In this document: positions 1-8,304 of the stretch, in pieces
Numbering within the stretch: the stretch's first letter is position 1
Layout: every line of letters begins with the position of its first letter
Assembly (NCBI GenBank): GCA_024642525.1
Contig: JAHEAX010000002.1
Location: 62,001-126,000 of the forward strand
Reading direction: 5' to 3'
Length of the DNA: 64,000 nucleotides
DNA from: Erythrobacteraceae bacterium
GTDB taxonomy: Bacteria; Pseudomonadota; Alphaproteobacteria; Sphingomonadales; Sphingomonadaceae
Program-made: the position numbers and the translations under genes
Notes under the pieces: model-generated
Seen by the model: only the letters and a program-made list of their open reading frames with translations
Databases searched by the model: none
What the model was told of the DNA's origin: nothing

Positions 1-120
1 TGGATCATGTTCGGTGATGCACCTGATGTGATAACTCTGATAGGCTCGGCCATCATCATCGGCGCGGGTCTGTTCCTGTGGAACAGCGGGCGAAGGCCAC
101 AAAATCCAATCCTTGATTGA
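1..120 (+). CDS. EamA/DMT-family transporter, C-terminal end (partial)
   Basis: Only the last 39 codons are inside the window, read in frame from base 1 to a TGA at 118-120. The visible residues start WIMFGD, continue into a hydrophobic helix rich in Ile, Gly and Leu, and end in a short polar tail. A WxxFGE/D-like turn followed by a last helix with IIIGAGLFL is typical of the C-terminal end of EamA-domain drug/metabolite exporters of the inner membrane. The substrate cannot be guessed. With so little sequence the family call rests on this one helix, so confidence is moderate. Confidence 0.55.
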   Translation, partial: WIMFGDAPDVITLIGSAIIIGAGLFLWNSGRRPQNPILD

Positions 121-209
121 ACATGGCGCACATCACGCTAAATCAGGCACCAATTCATGCCCGCGATTTCCGATGCAGGCAAAAAACCCTTGAATGAAAG
201 CAGTTATTT

Positions 210-2033
210 ATGTGCGGAATTATCGGCATCGTCAGCAATCAGGCCGTAACCGACCGGTTGGTGGATGGACTGCGCCGCATGGAATATCGCGGCTATGACA
301 GTGCCGGTGTCTGCACGATTGACGATGGCAAGCTGGTGCGCCGCCGAGCACAGGGCAAGCTGAACAATCTGGTGGAAGAACTGGCCGGAAACCCTGCGCC
401 CGGCAATATCGGTATCGCACATACACGCTGGGCCACCCATGGCGCGCCTACCACCCATAATGCACACCCCCATGCCACTGACCACGTGGCGCTGGTGCAC
501 AATGGCATCATCGAGAATTTCAAGCATCTGCGCGATGAACTGCTGGGACGCGGCCGTGTGCTCGAAAGCGAAACCGATAGCGAAGTGGTCGCGCATCTCA
601 TTTCCGAACAGGTCGAGAATGGCGCATCGCCCACCGATGCGGTGAAAACCGTGTTGCCGCGTCTGCGCGGCGCTTTCGCACTGGCCATCACTTTCAAGCA
701 GCACCCTGATTTGCTGATCGGTGCGCGGTTGGGTTCGCCATTGGTGGTGGGATACGGCGAAGGCGAGATGTATCTTGGCTCTGACGCGCTTGCGCTGGCG
801 CCGCTGACGCAGCAGATCGCCTATCTGGAAGAAGGCGACTGGGTGGTCATCACCCGCGATGAAGCCAGAATTTTCGATTCAGAAAACCAGCCTGTCGAAC
901 GTGAAATAACCACGTCTGGCGCATCGGCGGCTTCTGTCGAAAAGGGCAATTACCGCCATTACATGCAGAAAGAGATTTTCGAGCAGCCAACCGTGGTTGC
1001 CCAGACTCTTGGCAGCTATATTCACCAGTCAGACAACAGCGTGGCCCTGCCGCAGATCGATTTTGACCTGTCGGCAATCAAGCGGATCACCATCGTTGCT
1101 TGCGGCACGTCCTATTATGCGGGGATGGTGGCGAAGTACTGGTTTGAACAATTCGCGCGGGTGCCGGTCGATATCGATGTTGCCAGCGAATTTCGTTACC
1201 GCGATCCGGTGCTGGAAGATGGCGGCCTGGCGCTATTCATTTCGCAATCCGGCGAAACCGCCGATACGCTGGCCGCGCTCCGCCATTGCAAACAGGCCGG
1301 TCAAACCATTGCGGTAGTGGTGAATGTGCCGACCAGTTCGATGGCCCGCGAAGCCGATTTGCTGTTGCCCACCCATGCAGGCCCTGAAATCGGCGTTGCA
1401 TCGACCAAGGCATTCACCTGCCAGCTGGCAGTTCTGGCCGCGCTTGCCGCGCATCTGGCTGTCCGCAAGGGACGGATGGGCCGGGACGAAGAACAGGAAG
1501 TTGTGAAACATCTTCTTGAAGCGCCAGCCGCGCTTAATTCCGCGCTCGATCATGATGATGATATTGCCGCAATGGCGCCGCTGATCGCGCCAGCACGTGA
1601 CGTGCTCTACCTGGGCCGCGGGCCGGATTATCCCCTGGCCATGGAAGGCGCGCTCAAGCTGAAGGAAATCAGCTACATCCACGCTGAAGGTTACGCGTCG
1701 GGTGAAATGAAACATGGCCCGATTGCGCTTATCGACGAGGCCGTTCCGGTCATCGTTCTTGCGCCATCAGGCCCGCTGTTTGAAAAGACCGTTTCCAACA
1801 TGGAAGAAGTGCGCGCTCGCGGCGGCCAGATCGTTCTGATTTCCGACCGCGAGGGCCTCGAACAAGCGGGCGAGGGCTGCCTTGCCACGATCGAGATGCC
1901 GCGTGTGCATCCGCTGATTGCGCCGCTGGTCTATGCGGTCCCTGTCCAACTGCTCGCCTATCATACGGCTTGTGTTAAGGGTACGGACGTCGATCAGCCA
2001 CGGAATCTGGCAAAATCCGTGACCGTGGAATAA
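210..2033 (+). CDS. glmS: glutamine--fructose-6-phosphate aminotransferase (isomerizing)
   Basis: GlmS makes glucosamine-6-phosphate from fructose-6-phosphate and glutamine, the first step towards UDP-GlcNAc for peptidoglycan and LPS. The 607-residue protein has the family's usual full length. It begins MCGIIGIV, so Cys2 becomes the N-terminal nucleophile of the class II glutaminase domain (about 1-220). Two SIS sugar-isomerase domains follow: the first carries CGTSYYAG and SQSGETADT, the second GRGPDYPLAMEGALKLKE. The C-terminus ends DQPRNLAKSVTVE, the family signature. The ATG at 210 is forced by the need to expose Cys2. No glmU lies next to it in the window. Confidence 0.97.
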   Translation: MCGIIGIVSNQAVTDRLVDGLRRMEYRGYDSAGVCTIDDGKLVRRRAQGKLNNLVEELAGNPAPGNIGIAHTRWATHGAPTTHNAHPHATDHVALVHNGIIENFKHLRDELLGRGRVLESETDSEVVAHLISEQVENGASPTDAVKTVLPRLRGAFALAITFKQHPDLLIGARLGSPLVVGYGEGEMYLGSDALALAPLTQQIAYLEEGDWVVITRDEARIFDSENQPVEREITTSGASAASVEKGNYRHYMQKEIFEQPTVVAQTLGSYIHQSDNSVALPQIDFDLSAIKRITIVACGTSYYAGMVAKYWFEQFARVPVDIDVASEFRYRDPVLEDGGLALFISQSGETADTLAALRHCKQAGQTIAVVVNVPTSSMAREADLLLPTHAGPEIGVASTKAFTCQLAVLAALAAHLAVRKGRMGRDEEQEVVKHLLEAPAALNSALDHDDDIAAMAPLIAPARDVLYLGRGPDYPLAMEGALKLKEISYIHAEGYASGEMKHGPIALIDEAVPVIVLAPSGPLFEKTVSNMEEVRARGGQIVLISDREGLEQAGEGCLATIEMPRVHPLIAPLVYAVPVQLLAYHTACVKGTDVDQPRNLAKSVTVE

Positions 2034-2219
2034 CGCGGCAGCAGTGGCAATTACGGATTTTAGAGGCGGTAAATAGGCCGCTTGTCACCCGGCAATGGCG
2101 CAAATCAGCGAAAAATGATGTTTCGTCAGATGCGTAAATAATTCTGATCGAACGACATTAGTCGCAAAATCGTAACGTGCTTTACTGGCTGGAAACCTTT
2201 GCGCGCTAGGCGCAAATGC

Positions 2220-4583
2220 GTGAGCGAAATAAACCAGAACCTGCCGAATTCGACGGCCAGATTGTCCGCACGAGACGTGCTCGGCCTGAGCGACCCGACG
2301 AGCGCAGGCTGGGGCCGCCTTCGCGGGATGCAATATCCGCGCCTTGCGCACGGCACGCGCCTCCGCCTTGCCGGACAGGCTGTGGCTGCTGCGCTGGTGG
2401 GTCTGACCACGCATAGCGTTGGTGGTTTCGTTTTGCTGGGTGGCTGGGCAGTGCTGCTTGCGATCTCGCTTTTCTTCTGTGCCCGGGTTCACTCGGCTGT
2501 TGCCGATTCAGACCGGCGCAAACTTTCGTCTGCAGAATTCCGCAAACATCAACTGGCAGCCAGCATGGCCTCGGCCGTCTGGTGCTTGCCGCTGCTGGTG
2601 TTCGGCTATCTCGGTGAACCAACGCCGTTGCTGGAAGTCTGGGTTATCGTTTCGGTCTTGGTTATCGGTTCAGCGCTTACCGTGGCATCAGCCCCACTGG
2701 GCACGGTGATATTCGCCTGTGCAACCAGTACAGCGGCCATTCTCGGCTTTGCAATGACGGGCGAATATTCGATGATTCCCGTCGCGGCTGTTTTCGCCAT
2801 CATCATCGTGACCGGCACAATCGACAATGCACGCACTTTCCTCGAGGCACGTTTTGCAGAAGCGGGAATGTCGGAAAAAAGCGAAGTCGTATCGCTGCTG
2901 CTGCGCGAGTTCGAGGAAAACCAGGCAGACTGGCTGTGGCAGGTGGATACGGCGCGGCGTGTGCGCATGGTTTCGCCCCGCTTCTCCTTTGCGCTGGGCA
3001 AGACGCCTGAAGAAGTAAACGGCAAGCAGTTCCTCGAACTGATAAGCGGTGATACTTGGGAAACAGGCCAGTTTGCGCCCAGCCTGCACGATCTGGCAGA
3101 GCGTTTGAAGCGGCGCGAAAGTTTCTCCAACTTGCTGGTAAAAGTCACGATTGACCGCGAGGAACGCTGGTGGGAACTTTCCGGCACACCGATGCTGGAT
3201 GATGGCGGCCATTATATCGGCTTCCGCGGCGTTGGTTCCGATGTGACCGAACAACGCGAATCCAGCGAGAAGATCGCCTATCTTGCTCGTTACGACACGC
3301 TGACGGGCCTGCCCAACCGGCTCATGCTGCATGAAAGCCTGGGCGAGGCCCTGCGGTTTGCGCACCAATGGCGTTCACGCTGCGCTTTCCTGATGATCGA
3401 TCTCGACCGGTTCAAGGCAGTGAACGATTCCCTCGGTCACCTGGTGGGTGACCAATTGCTGGCACAGGTTTCCAGCAGGCTGAAGGGCCTGACGGGCGAT
3501 AACGAGATGGTCGGACGGCTGGGCGGCGATGAATTCGCCATTGTCATCCGCGATGCGTCGGACAAGGAAACCGTCGAACGCATTGCCCGCCGCGTGATCG
3601 AGACATTGTCGCACCCCTATTCCATCGACCACCACACGCTTTACGTCGGTGCCAGCGTTGGCTCTGCAATCGGCCCACGCGATGGCACGAATGTGGAAGA
3701 CCTGATGCGCAATTCCGACCTGGCACTGTATCGTGCCAAGGATGAAGGCGGCGGCGAACATTATCGTTACGAACCGGCACTGCATGCGTCGGCCGAAGAA
3801 CGGCGCAAGCTCGAATTCTCGCTCCGCCATGCCATCGAGCGTGATGAGCTGGTGCTTCATTACCAGCCGGTGGTTGATGCTATCAGCGAAAAGGTCCTGA
3901 GTTTCGAAGCGCTGGTTCGTTGGAACAGCCCGGAACACGGCTTTGTCAGCCCGGTAAAGTTCATCCCGCTGGCAGAGGACACGCGCCTGATTGTGCCGAT
4001 TGGCCAATGGGTGATGGAACAGGCTTGCCGCGAAGCGACAAACTGGCCATCTGATATCCGCATTGCTGTCAACGTTTCGGGCGAACAGCTGGTGGAACCG
4101 GACTTTGCCTCCACCGTGGTGCGCGCGCTGGCCAGAAGCGGGCTTGAGGCACACCGGCTGGAAATCGAAGTCACGGAAAGCATCTTCTTGCGTGATGCCG
4201 ACGTTGCCCGCGCGGCACTTGAAGAAATCATGGCGCTCGGCTGCTCGGTCGCGCTGGATGATTTCGGCACCGGCTATTCGTCGCTGGGGTACCTGCGCAA
4301 ACTGCGCTTCTCCACGATCAAGGTCGATCGCAGCTTCGTTCAGGGCGCGGCAAACGAACATCCCGAAAGTCTCGCGATTATCCGCGCAGTTGTGGCCATG
4401 GCCGACAGTCTTGAAATGTCGACCACGGCAGAAGGCGTGGAAACGGCCGAGGAAGCGGAGATGATCCGCAAGCTGGGCTGCAAGAAGATACAGGGTTATT
4501 ACTTCGGCAGGCCCATGGCCGCCGTGGAGGCTCGCAAGATTTTCAAACGGTCGGCCAATCTGGCCAAGGCTGTCGGGGCCTGA
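2220..4583 (+). CDS. membrane-anchored PAS-GGDEF-EAL cyclic-di-GMP protein
   Basis: This is a two-activity c-di-GMP protein of about 787 residues. The N-terminal third has four to six hydrophobic segments (up to about residue 200), then a PAS-like sensor region with a PAC-type end (GSDVTEQRE). Next comes a GGDEF domain with DTLTGLPNR and an intact GGDEF motif, then an EAL domain with EALVRW, DDFGTGYSS and KVDRSFV. Both cyclase and phosphodiesterase signature residues look intact, so net direction cannot be read from sequence. The frame is open from a TTG at 2199. I prefer the GTG at 2220, which has an AGGCG sequence at a reasonable distance. It stands alone between glmS and the convergent purQ. 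Confidence 0.9.
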   Translation: MSEINQNLPNSTARLSARDVLGLSDPTSAGWGRLRGMQYPRLAHGTRLRLAGQAVAAALVGLTTHSVGGFVLLGGWAVLLAISLFFCARVHSAVADSDRRKLSSAEFRKHQLAASMASAVWCLPLLVFGYLGEPTPLLEVWVIVSVLVIGSALTVASAPLGTVIFACATSTAAILGFAMTGEYSMIPVAAVFAIIIVTGTIDNARTFLEARFAEAGMSEKSEVVSLLLREFEENQADWLWQVDTARRVRMVSPRFSFALGKTPEEVNGKQFLELISGDTWETGQFAPSLHDLAERLKRRESFSNLLVKVTIDREERWWELSGTPMLDDGGHYIGFRGVGSDVTEQRESSEKIAYLARYDTLTGLPNRLMLHESLGEALRFAHQWRSRCAFLMIDLDRFKAVNDSLGHLVGDQLLAQVSSRLKGLTGDNEMVGRLGGDEFAIVIRDASDKETVERIARRVIETLSHPYSIDHHTLYVGASVGSAIGPRDGTNVEDLMRNSDLALYRAKDEGGGEHYRYEPALHASAEERRKLEFSLRHAIERDELVLHYQPVVDAISEKVLSFEALVRWNSPEHGFVSPVKFIPLAEDTRLIVPIGQWVMEQACREATNWPSDIRIAVNVSGEQLVEPDFASTVVRALARSGLEAHRLEIEVTESIFLRDADVARAALEEIMALGCSVALDDFGTGYSSLGYLRKLRFSTIKVDRSFVQGAANEHPESLAIIRAVVAMADSLEMSTTAEGVETAEEAEMIRKLGCKKIQGYYFGRPMAAVEARKIFKRSANLAKAVGA

Positions 4584-4595
4584 GCGATTTGCGCG

Positions 4596-5273
4596 TCAGG
4601 CGGCGACAACCGCGCGGACTGCACTTTCAAACAGGGCCCGGCCATCTTCGCTGCCCTGCGCAGCTTCGACTGCTCGTTCAGGGTGGGGCATCATGCCAAG
4701 GACATTGCCCGCCTTGTTGAGCACGCCGGCGATATCGCGGCGTGACCCGTTACATGGCTCGGTATAGCGAAACGCGATGCGGCCTTCTGCTTCGAGACGG
4801 TCGAGAGTGGCATCATCGGCAAAATAATTGCCATCATGATGGGCGACAGGGATGTGGATGACCTGCCCCGCCGAATAGCCGCTGGTGAACAATGTCTGGT
4901 TGTTCTCCACTTTCAGCCCAACTGTGCGGCAAATGAAATTCTGGCCTGCATTGCGCATAAGGGCGCCGGGCAGAAGCCCGCTTTCCGTCAGGATCTGGAA
5001 ACCGTTACACACACCCAGGACCGGCACACCGCGCGACGCGGCCTCAACCACGGCCTTCATGATCGGGCTGCGTGCAGCCATGGCGCCGGACCGGAGATAA
5101 TCGCCGTAGGAAAAGCCGCCCGGCAAGGCGATGAAATCGAGCCGGTCGGGCAGGGAGGCATCGCCGTGCCAGACGCGGATGGGCGCAGTGCCCGACGCCT
5201 GTTCAAGCGCCACCGCCATATCACGGTCGCAGTTTGAACCCGGAAAAGTGATGACAGCGGAACGGAAAGCCAT
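4596..5273 (-). CDS. purQ: phosphoribosylformylglycinamidine synthase, glutaminase subunit PurQ
   Basis: PurQ releases ammonia from glutamine for the FGAM synthase step of purine synthesis and works in a complex with PurL and PurS. The 225-residue protein starts [18 protein letters not shown], has [15 protein letters not shown], and carries the nucleophile Cys in [10 protein letters not shown]-like context ([12 protein letters not shown]). The His/Glu pair is in [10 protein letters not shown] near the end. The ATG at 5273 shares one base with the purS stop (TGATG), so the two are translationally coupled. A GTG one codon upstream is in frame but less likely. purL is not in the window. Confidence 0.95.
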   Translation of the reverse strand: MAFRSAVITFPGSNCDRDMAVALEQASGTAPIRVWHGDASLPDRLDFIALPGGFSYGDYLRSGAMAARSPIMKAVVEAASRGVPVLGVCNGFQILTESGLLPGALMRNAGQNFICRTVGLKVENNQTLFTSGYSAGQVIHIPVAHHDGNYFADDATLDRLEAEGRIAFRYTEPCNGSRRDIAGVLNKAGNVLGMMPHPERAVEAAQGSEDGRALFESAVRAVVAA

Positions 5274-5521
5274 CACGCCTGCTCCTTCTCACCCACCTTT
5301 TCGATACGGTAATTTTCAATCACCATATTGGCGAGGAGTTTGCGGCACATTTCGTCCAGCTGATCGTCCGTCACGCTGTCATCCACGTCGAGTTCGATCA
5401 GGCGGCCCGCACGCACATCATTGACGCCTGAAAAACCGAGGCCTTCCAACGCATGATGAATGGCGCGGCCCTGCGGGTCGAGCACGCCGGATTTGAGGGA
5501 CACGTGGATCTGGACTTTCAT
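5273..5521 (-). CDS. purS: phosphoribosylformylglycinamidine synthase subunit PurS
   Basis: PurS is the small dimeric subunit that bridges PurQ and small-type PurL in FGAM synthase. The 82-residue protein has the family length and the typical start [20 protein letters not shown], followed by [19 protein letters not shown]. It is upstream of purQ with a one-base overlap. In many alphaproteobacteria purC is immediately upstream of purS. Here purC is about 5.7 kb away, beyond a TonB receptor and an M16 protease. The region upstream (5522-6019) must therefore hold its own promoter. Confidence 0.94.
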   Translation of the reverse strand: MKVQIHVSLKSGVLDPQGRAIHHALEGLGFSGVNDVRAGRLIELDVDDSVTDDQLDEMCRKLLANMVIENYRIEKVGEKEQA

Positions 5522-6019
5522 CGAACGGACCTTTGCGGGGCTGGTGCCGGGATTGCTGCGTAATATGTGAAGCCGCCTATGGCGTGCGATCGCCGCAGGG
5601 GCAAGTCGTGCAGCAGGACTTCTGGCAAAGTAGTGTTCGCAAGGGCCGCTTTTGGCAGCCGCCTTCAGGTGGCGCTGTCTTCAAATTGTGAAGCCAAGAA
5701 TATGAAAAGATAGCACAAATTTACCTGAACATGGCAATCCTTAAATGTCCCCTCGCCAAATCCATGTTATCGAATTGCAGCCCCTTTTGCACATTTTTCA
5801 AGCTCGTAAGCCACTGTTCCCTAAACGCAACAATGCTTGGGATTCGCAATTTGCTCTGACACCTGTCGACCAGGCAAGTTTTGACATATAAATGAGTTAA
5901 AATAATTAGATAAAAGAATAATCTAAGAAATTCCATCCGGGCGATGCAGAGAATTAAGGGGCGCGTTTTTCGGCCCGTTCCGCTACCGGCAGACATCCAG
6001 TTTCCGGGAGCCTATCGAA
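5522..6019. other. 498-bp divergent intergenic region between purS and a TonB-dependent receptor
   Basis: No convincing gene. The half next to purS has normal GC; 5690-5935 is clearly AT-rich compared with the rest of the window. There is a short perfect inverted repeat CTTCA-N5-TGAAG at about 5679-5693, and the octamer GTGAAGCC occurs twice, about 120 bp apart (near 5569 and 5689). A TTGACA at 5881-5886 is a good -35 candidate for the receptor, but no clean -10 sits 16-18 bp downstream. A 91-codon open frame on the minus strand (5721-5996) has no recognisable features and I treat it as chance. Confidence 0.6.
5881..5912 (+). promoter_or_regulatory. possible promoter for the TonB-dependent receptor
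   Basis: A consensus -35 hexamer TTGACA at 5881-5886 is followed by a very AT-rich stretch that offers several imperfect -10 candidates (TAATTA at 5903-5908, TAGATA at 5907-5912). Spacing is 16 or 20 bp, so neither is ideal. The site lies about 110-140 bp upstream of the receptor start at 6020. It is listed only because the -35 is a perfect match in a GC-rich genome. Confidence 0.3.
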
Positions 6020-8242
6020 ATGACCACTCGCATCCGCCCCTCTGTCCGCATGGCAGGCGCAAGCCTGATTCCCATCGCGCTGGCAGCAATCGCCCAACCA
6101 GCCTTTGCGCAGGACAATGCGCCCGCCGCTTCCACTGCTGGCCAGCTCGACGTTATTGTCGTGACTGCCAACCGCCGTGAGGAAAATCTGCAGGACGTGG
6201 CCATTTCGGCCGCCACGCTCGATACCGATCGGGTCCAGACGATTTTTGATGCAGGCGCTGACGTAACTGCGCTGGCCGCACGTGTGCCGGGCCTGTTTGT
6301 CGAAAGTTCCAACGGCCGTGCCGCACCGCGCTTCTATATCCGCGGGCTCGGCAATACTGATTTCGATCTTGCAGCATCGCAGCCTGTTTCTGTCATCATG
6401 GACGAAGTGGTGATGGAAAACGTCACCTTGAAGAGCTTCCCCATTTTCGACGTTGACCGCATCGAGGTGCTGCGCGGGCCGCAGGGTTCGCTTTTTGGCC
6501 GCAATACGCCTGCCGGTATCGTCAAGATTGACACGAAGAAGCCGACCAACAATTTCGAAGCGCAGGCCTCGCTCAGCGCTGGCAGCTTTGGTTCGATCTC
6601 GCTTGATGCAGGCGTTGGCGGCCCGCTCGTCAAGGATCGCGTCGCTGCACGTATTTCCGTCCTTTATCAGGGCCGTGATGATTACGTCGATAATGGCTTC
6701 ACCGGCGAAAAAGACGCGTACGGCGGCTATGACGAATTTGCTGTTCGCGGCCAGTTGCTGTTCACGCCGACTGACCGGCTGAGCATCCTTGGTCTTGCGC
6801 AATATCGCGATCTCGACGGCACTTCCACGCTGTTCCGCGCCAACATTCTTGGCCCCGGCAATAACAAGCTGAACGAAAATTATGATCGCAAGACCGTGTT
6901 TTACGATGCTGGCGGCGGCAATATTTCCGAATACCAGGGATTTGGCGCATCGGTTAAGGTCGATTACGAATTCGACGGCGTTACGCTGACTTCAATCACT
7001 GCCTATAATGAAAGCAACGGTTCGAGCCGCGGCGACATCGACGGCGGCTTTGGCGCCGCATTCCTGCCGGTATCCGGCCCCGGGTTCATCCCGTTCCCTT
7101 CAGACACGCGCGATTCCATCGACTTGAAGCAAACCACGCATGAAGTGCGTCTGGCGTCCAATGGTGGCGGCGCGTTTTCATGGCAGGTCGGCGCCTTTGC
7201 ATTCGACAGCGACTTCAGCGTTCTGACCGAAGGGTTCGACTTCCCGCCGCCGGTTGAAGTGCGGCATCAGAACAGCAGCTGGGCAGTGTTCGGACAGGGC
7301 ACCTACCAGTTCACCGATATGCTGCGCCTGACTGCTGGCCTGCGCTACACAGAAGATGACAAGAACTTCTACGTTCTGTCTGGCGGCCCGCTCAACTTCC
7401 GCCAGGTGTCCGACAATCGCATCAGCTGGGATGTCAGCGCCTTTGCCGATGTTTCGCAGGACTTCAGCCTCTATGCGCGCGTTGCCAATGGCTTCCGCGC
7501 GCCCACCATCCAGGGGCGCGACGTTGCATTCTTCTCCCCGCCATCGGTGGCGACTTCGGAAAAGATCATGTCGTATGAAGTCGGCTTCAAGAGCGAGCTG
7601 GCTGACCGCCGCATCCGTCTGAATGGCGCTGTATTCACTTATACGGTCGAAGATCAGCAATTCTCGGCTGTAGGCGGGCTCGGCAACCTTGTGCAGCTGG
7701 TCAATGCCAATGAAGGCAAGGCGTGGGGCTTCGAGCTCGATTCAGCTTTCCAGATTTCGGAAACCTTCCTTGTCACAGCTGGCCTCAGCTACAACGACAC
7801 GGAAATCAACGACCCCAATCTGGCGGTTGGCATCTGCGCCCAGTGCACAGTCACTGATCCTATCGTGAACCTGAGCGGGACTGACCGCGCGCTGGTGGAC
7901 GGTAATCCTTTCCCCAACGCGCCAAAGTGGATCGCGGATATTACCGCGCGGTATTCCGTGCCGCTGGGCAATGGAGGCGAAGTCTTCGTGTTCACCGACT
8001 GGGCTTATCAGGGTGAAACCAACTTCTTCCTGTATGAATCGCTTGAATTCTACGCCGACAAGCAGATCGAAGGCGGTCTGCGCATCGGTTATGCTGCACC
8101 TGATGATCGTTACGAAGTAGCGCTGTTCGCTCGGAACATCACCAACGAGCACAATCTGAAGGGCGGCATCGACTTCAACAACAATACGGCGTTCGTCAAC
8201 GATCCGCGCATCATCGGCGTATCGGCACGCGTGCGCTACTGA
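6020..8242 (+). CDS. TonB-dependent outer-membrane receptor
   Basis: A 740-residue TonB-dependent receptor. The N-terminus (about 1-30) is a signal peptide ending in PAFAQD. A TonB-box-like DVIVVTANRREENLQDV follows, then the plug domain (RIEVLRGPQGSLFGRNTPAG) and a long 22-strand type barrel with the aromatic-ended C-terminus VSARVRY. This plug wording is typical of the large sphingomonad receptor families that take up siderophores, sugars or aromatic compounds; the substrate cannot be assigned. It converges on an M16 peptidase gene. The AT-rich upstream region and strong downstream terminator suggest a single-gene transcription unit. Confidence 0.92.
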   Translation: MTTRIRPSVRMAGASLIPIALAAIAQPAFAQDNAPAASTAGQLDVIVVTANRREENLQDVAISAATLDTDRVQTIFDAGADVTALAARVPGLFVESSNGRAAPRFYIRGLGNTDFDLAASQPVSVIMDEVVMENVTLKSFPIFDVDRIEVLRGPQGSLFGRNTPAGIVKIDTKKPTNNFEAQASLSAGSFGSISLDAGVGGPLVKDRVAARISVLYQGRDDYVDNGFTGEKDAYGGYDEFAVRGQLLFTPTDRLSILGLAQYRDLDGTSTLFRANILGPGNNKLNENYDRKTVFYDAGGGNISEYQGFGASVKVDYEFDGVTLTSITAYNESNGSSRGDIDGGFGAAFLPVSGPGFIPFPSDTRDSIDLKQTTHEVRLASNGGGAFSWQVGAFAFDSDFSVLTEGFDFPPPVEVRHQNSSWAVFGQGTYQFTDMLRLTAGLRYTEDDKNFYVLSGGPLNFRQVSDNRISWDVSAFADVSQDFSLYARVANGFRAPTIQGRDVAFFSPPSVATSEKIMSYEVGFKSELADRRIRLNGAVFTYTVEDQQFSAVGGLGNLVQLVNANEGKAWGFELDSAFQISETFLVTAGLSYNDTEINDPNLAVGICAQCTVTDPIVNLSGTDRALVDGNPFPNAPKWIADITARYSVPLGNGGEVFVFTDWAYQGETNFFLYESLEFYADKQIEGGLRIGYAAPDDRYEVALFARNITNEHNLKGGIDFNNNTAFVNDPRIIGVSARVRY

Positions 8243-8265
8243 TTTCGCAATCCCTGGATTGAAAG

Positions 8266-8304
8266 ACGGGGTCGGGGAGAAATCTCCGGCCCCGTTTTAT
8301 TTTT
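8266..8304 (+). terminator. rho-independent terminator after the TonB-dependent receptor
   Basis: A 13-bp stem (8266-8278 with 8283-8295, two G-U pairs) closes a GAAA tetraloop and is followed by TTTATTTT. It starts 24 nt after the receptor stop codon. The T-rich tail overlaps the stop codon of the convergent M16 gene. Confidence 0.88.

Noticed and set aside
121-209. glmS ribozyme upstream of glmS
   Set aside because: The gap is only 89 bp and lacks the ribozyme core; it is a Gram-positive feature.
5721-5996. A 91-codon minus-strand frame in the purS-receptor gap
   Set aside because: No Shine-Dalgarno sequence, no motif, and it lies in the AT-rich promoter region.
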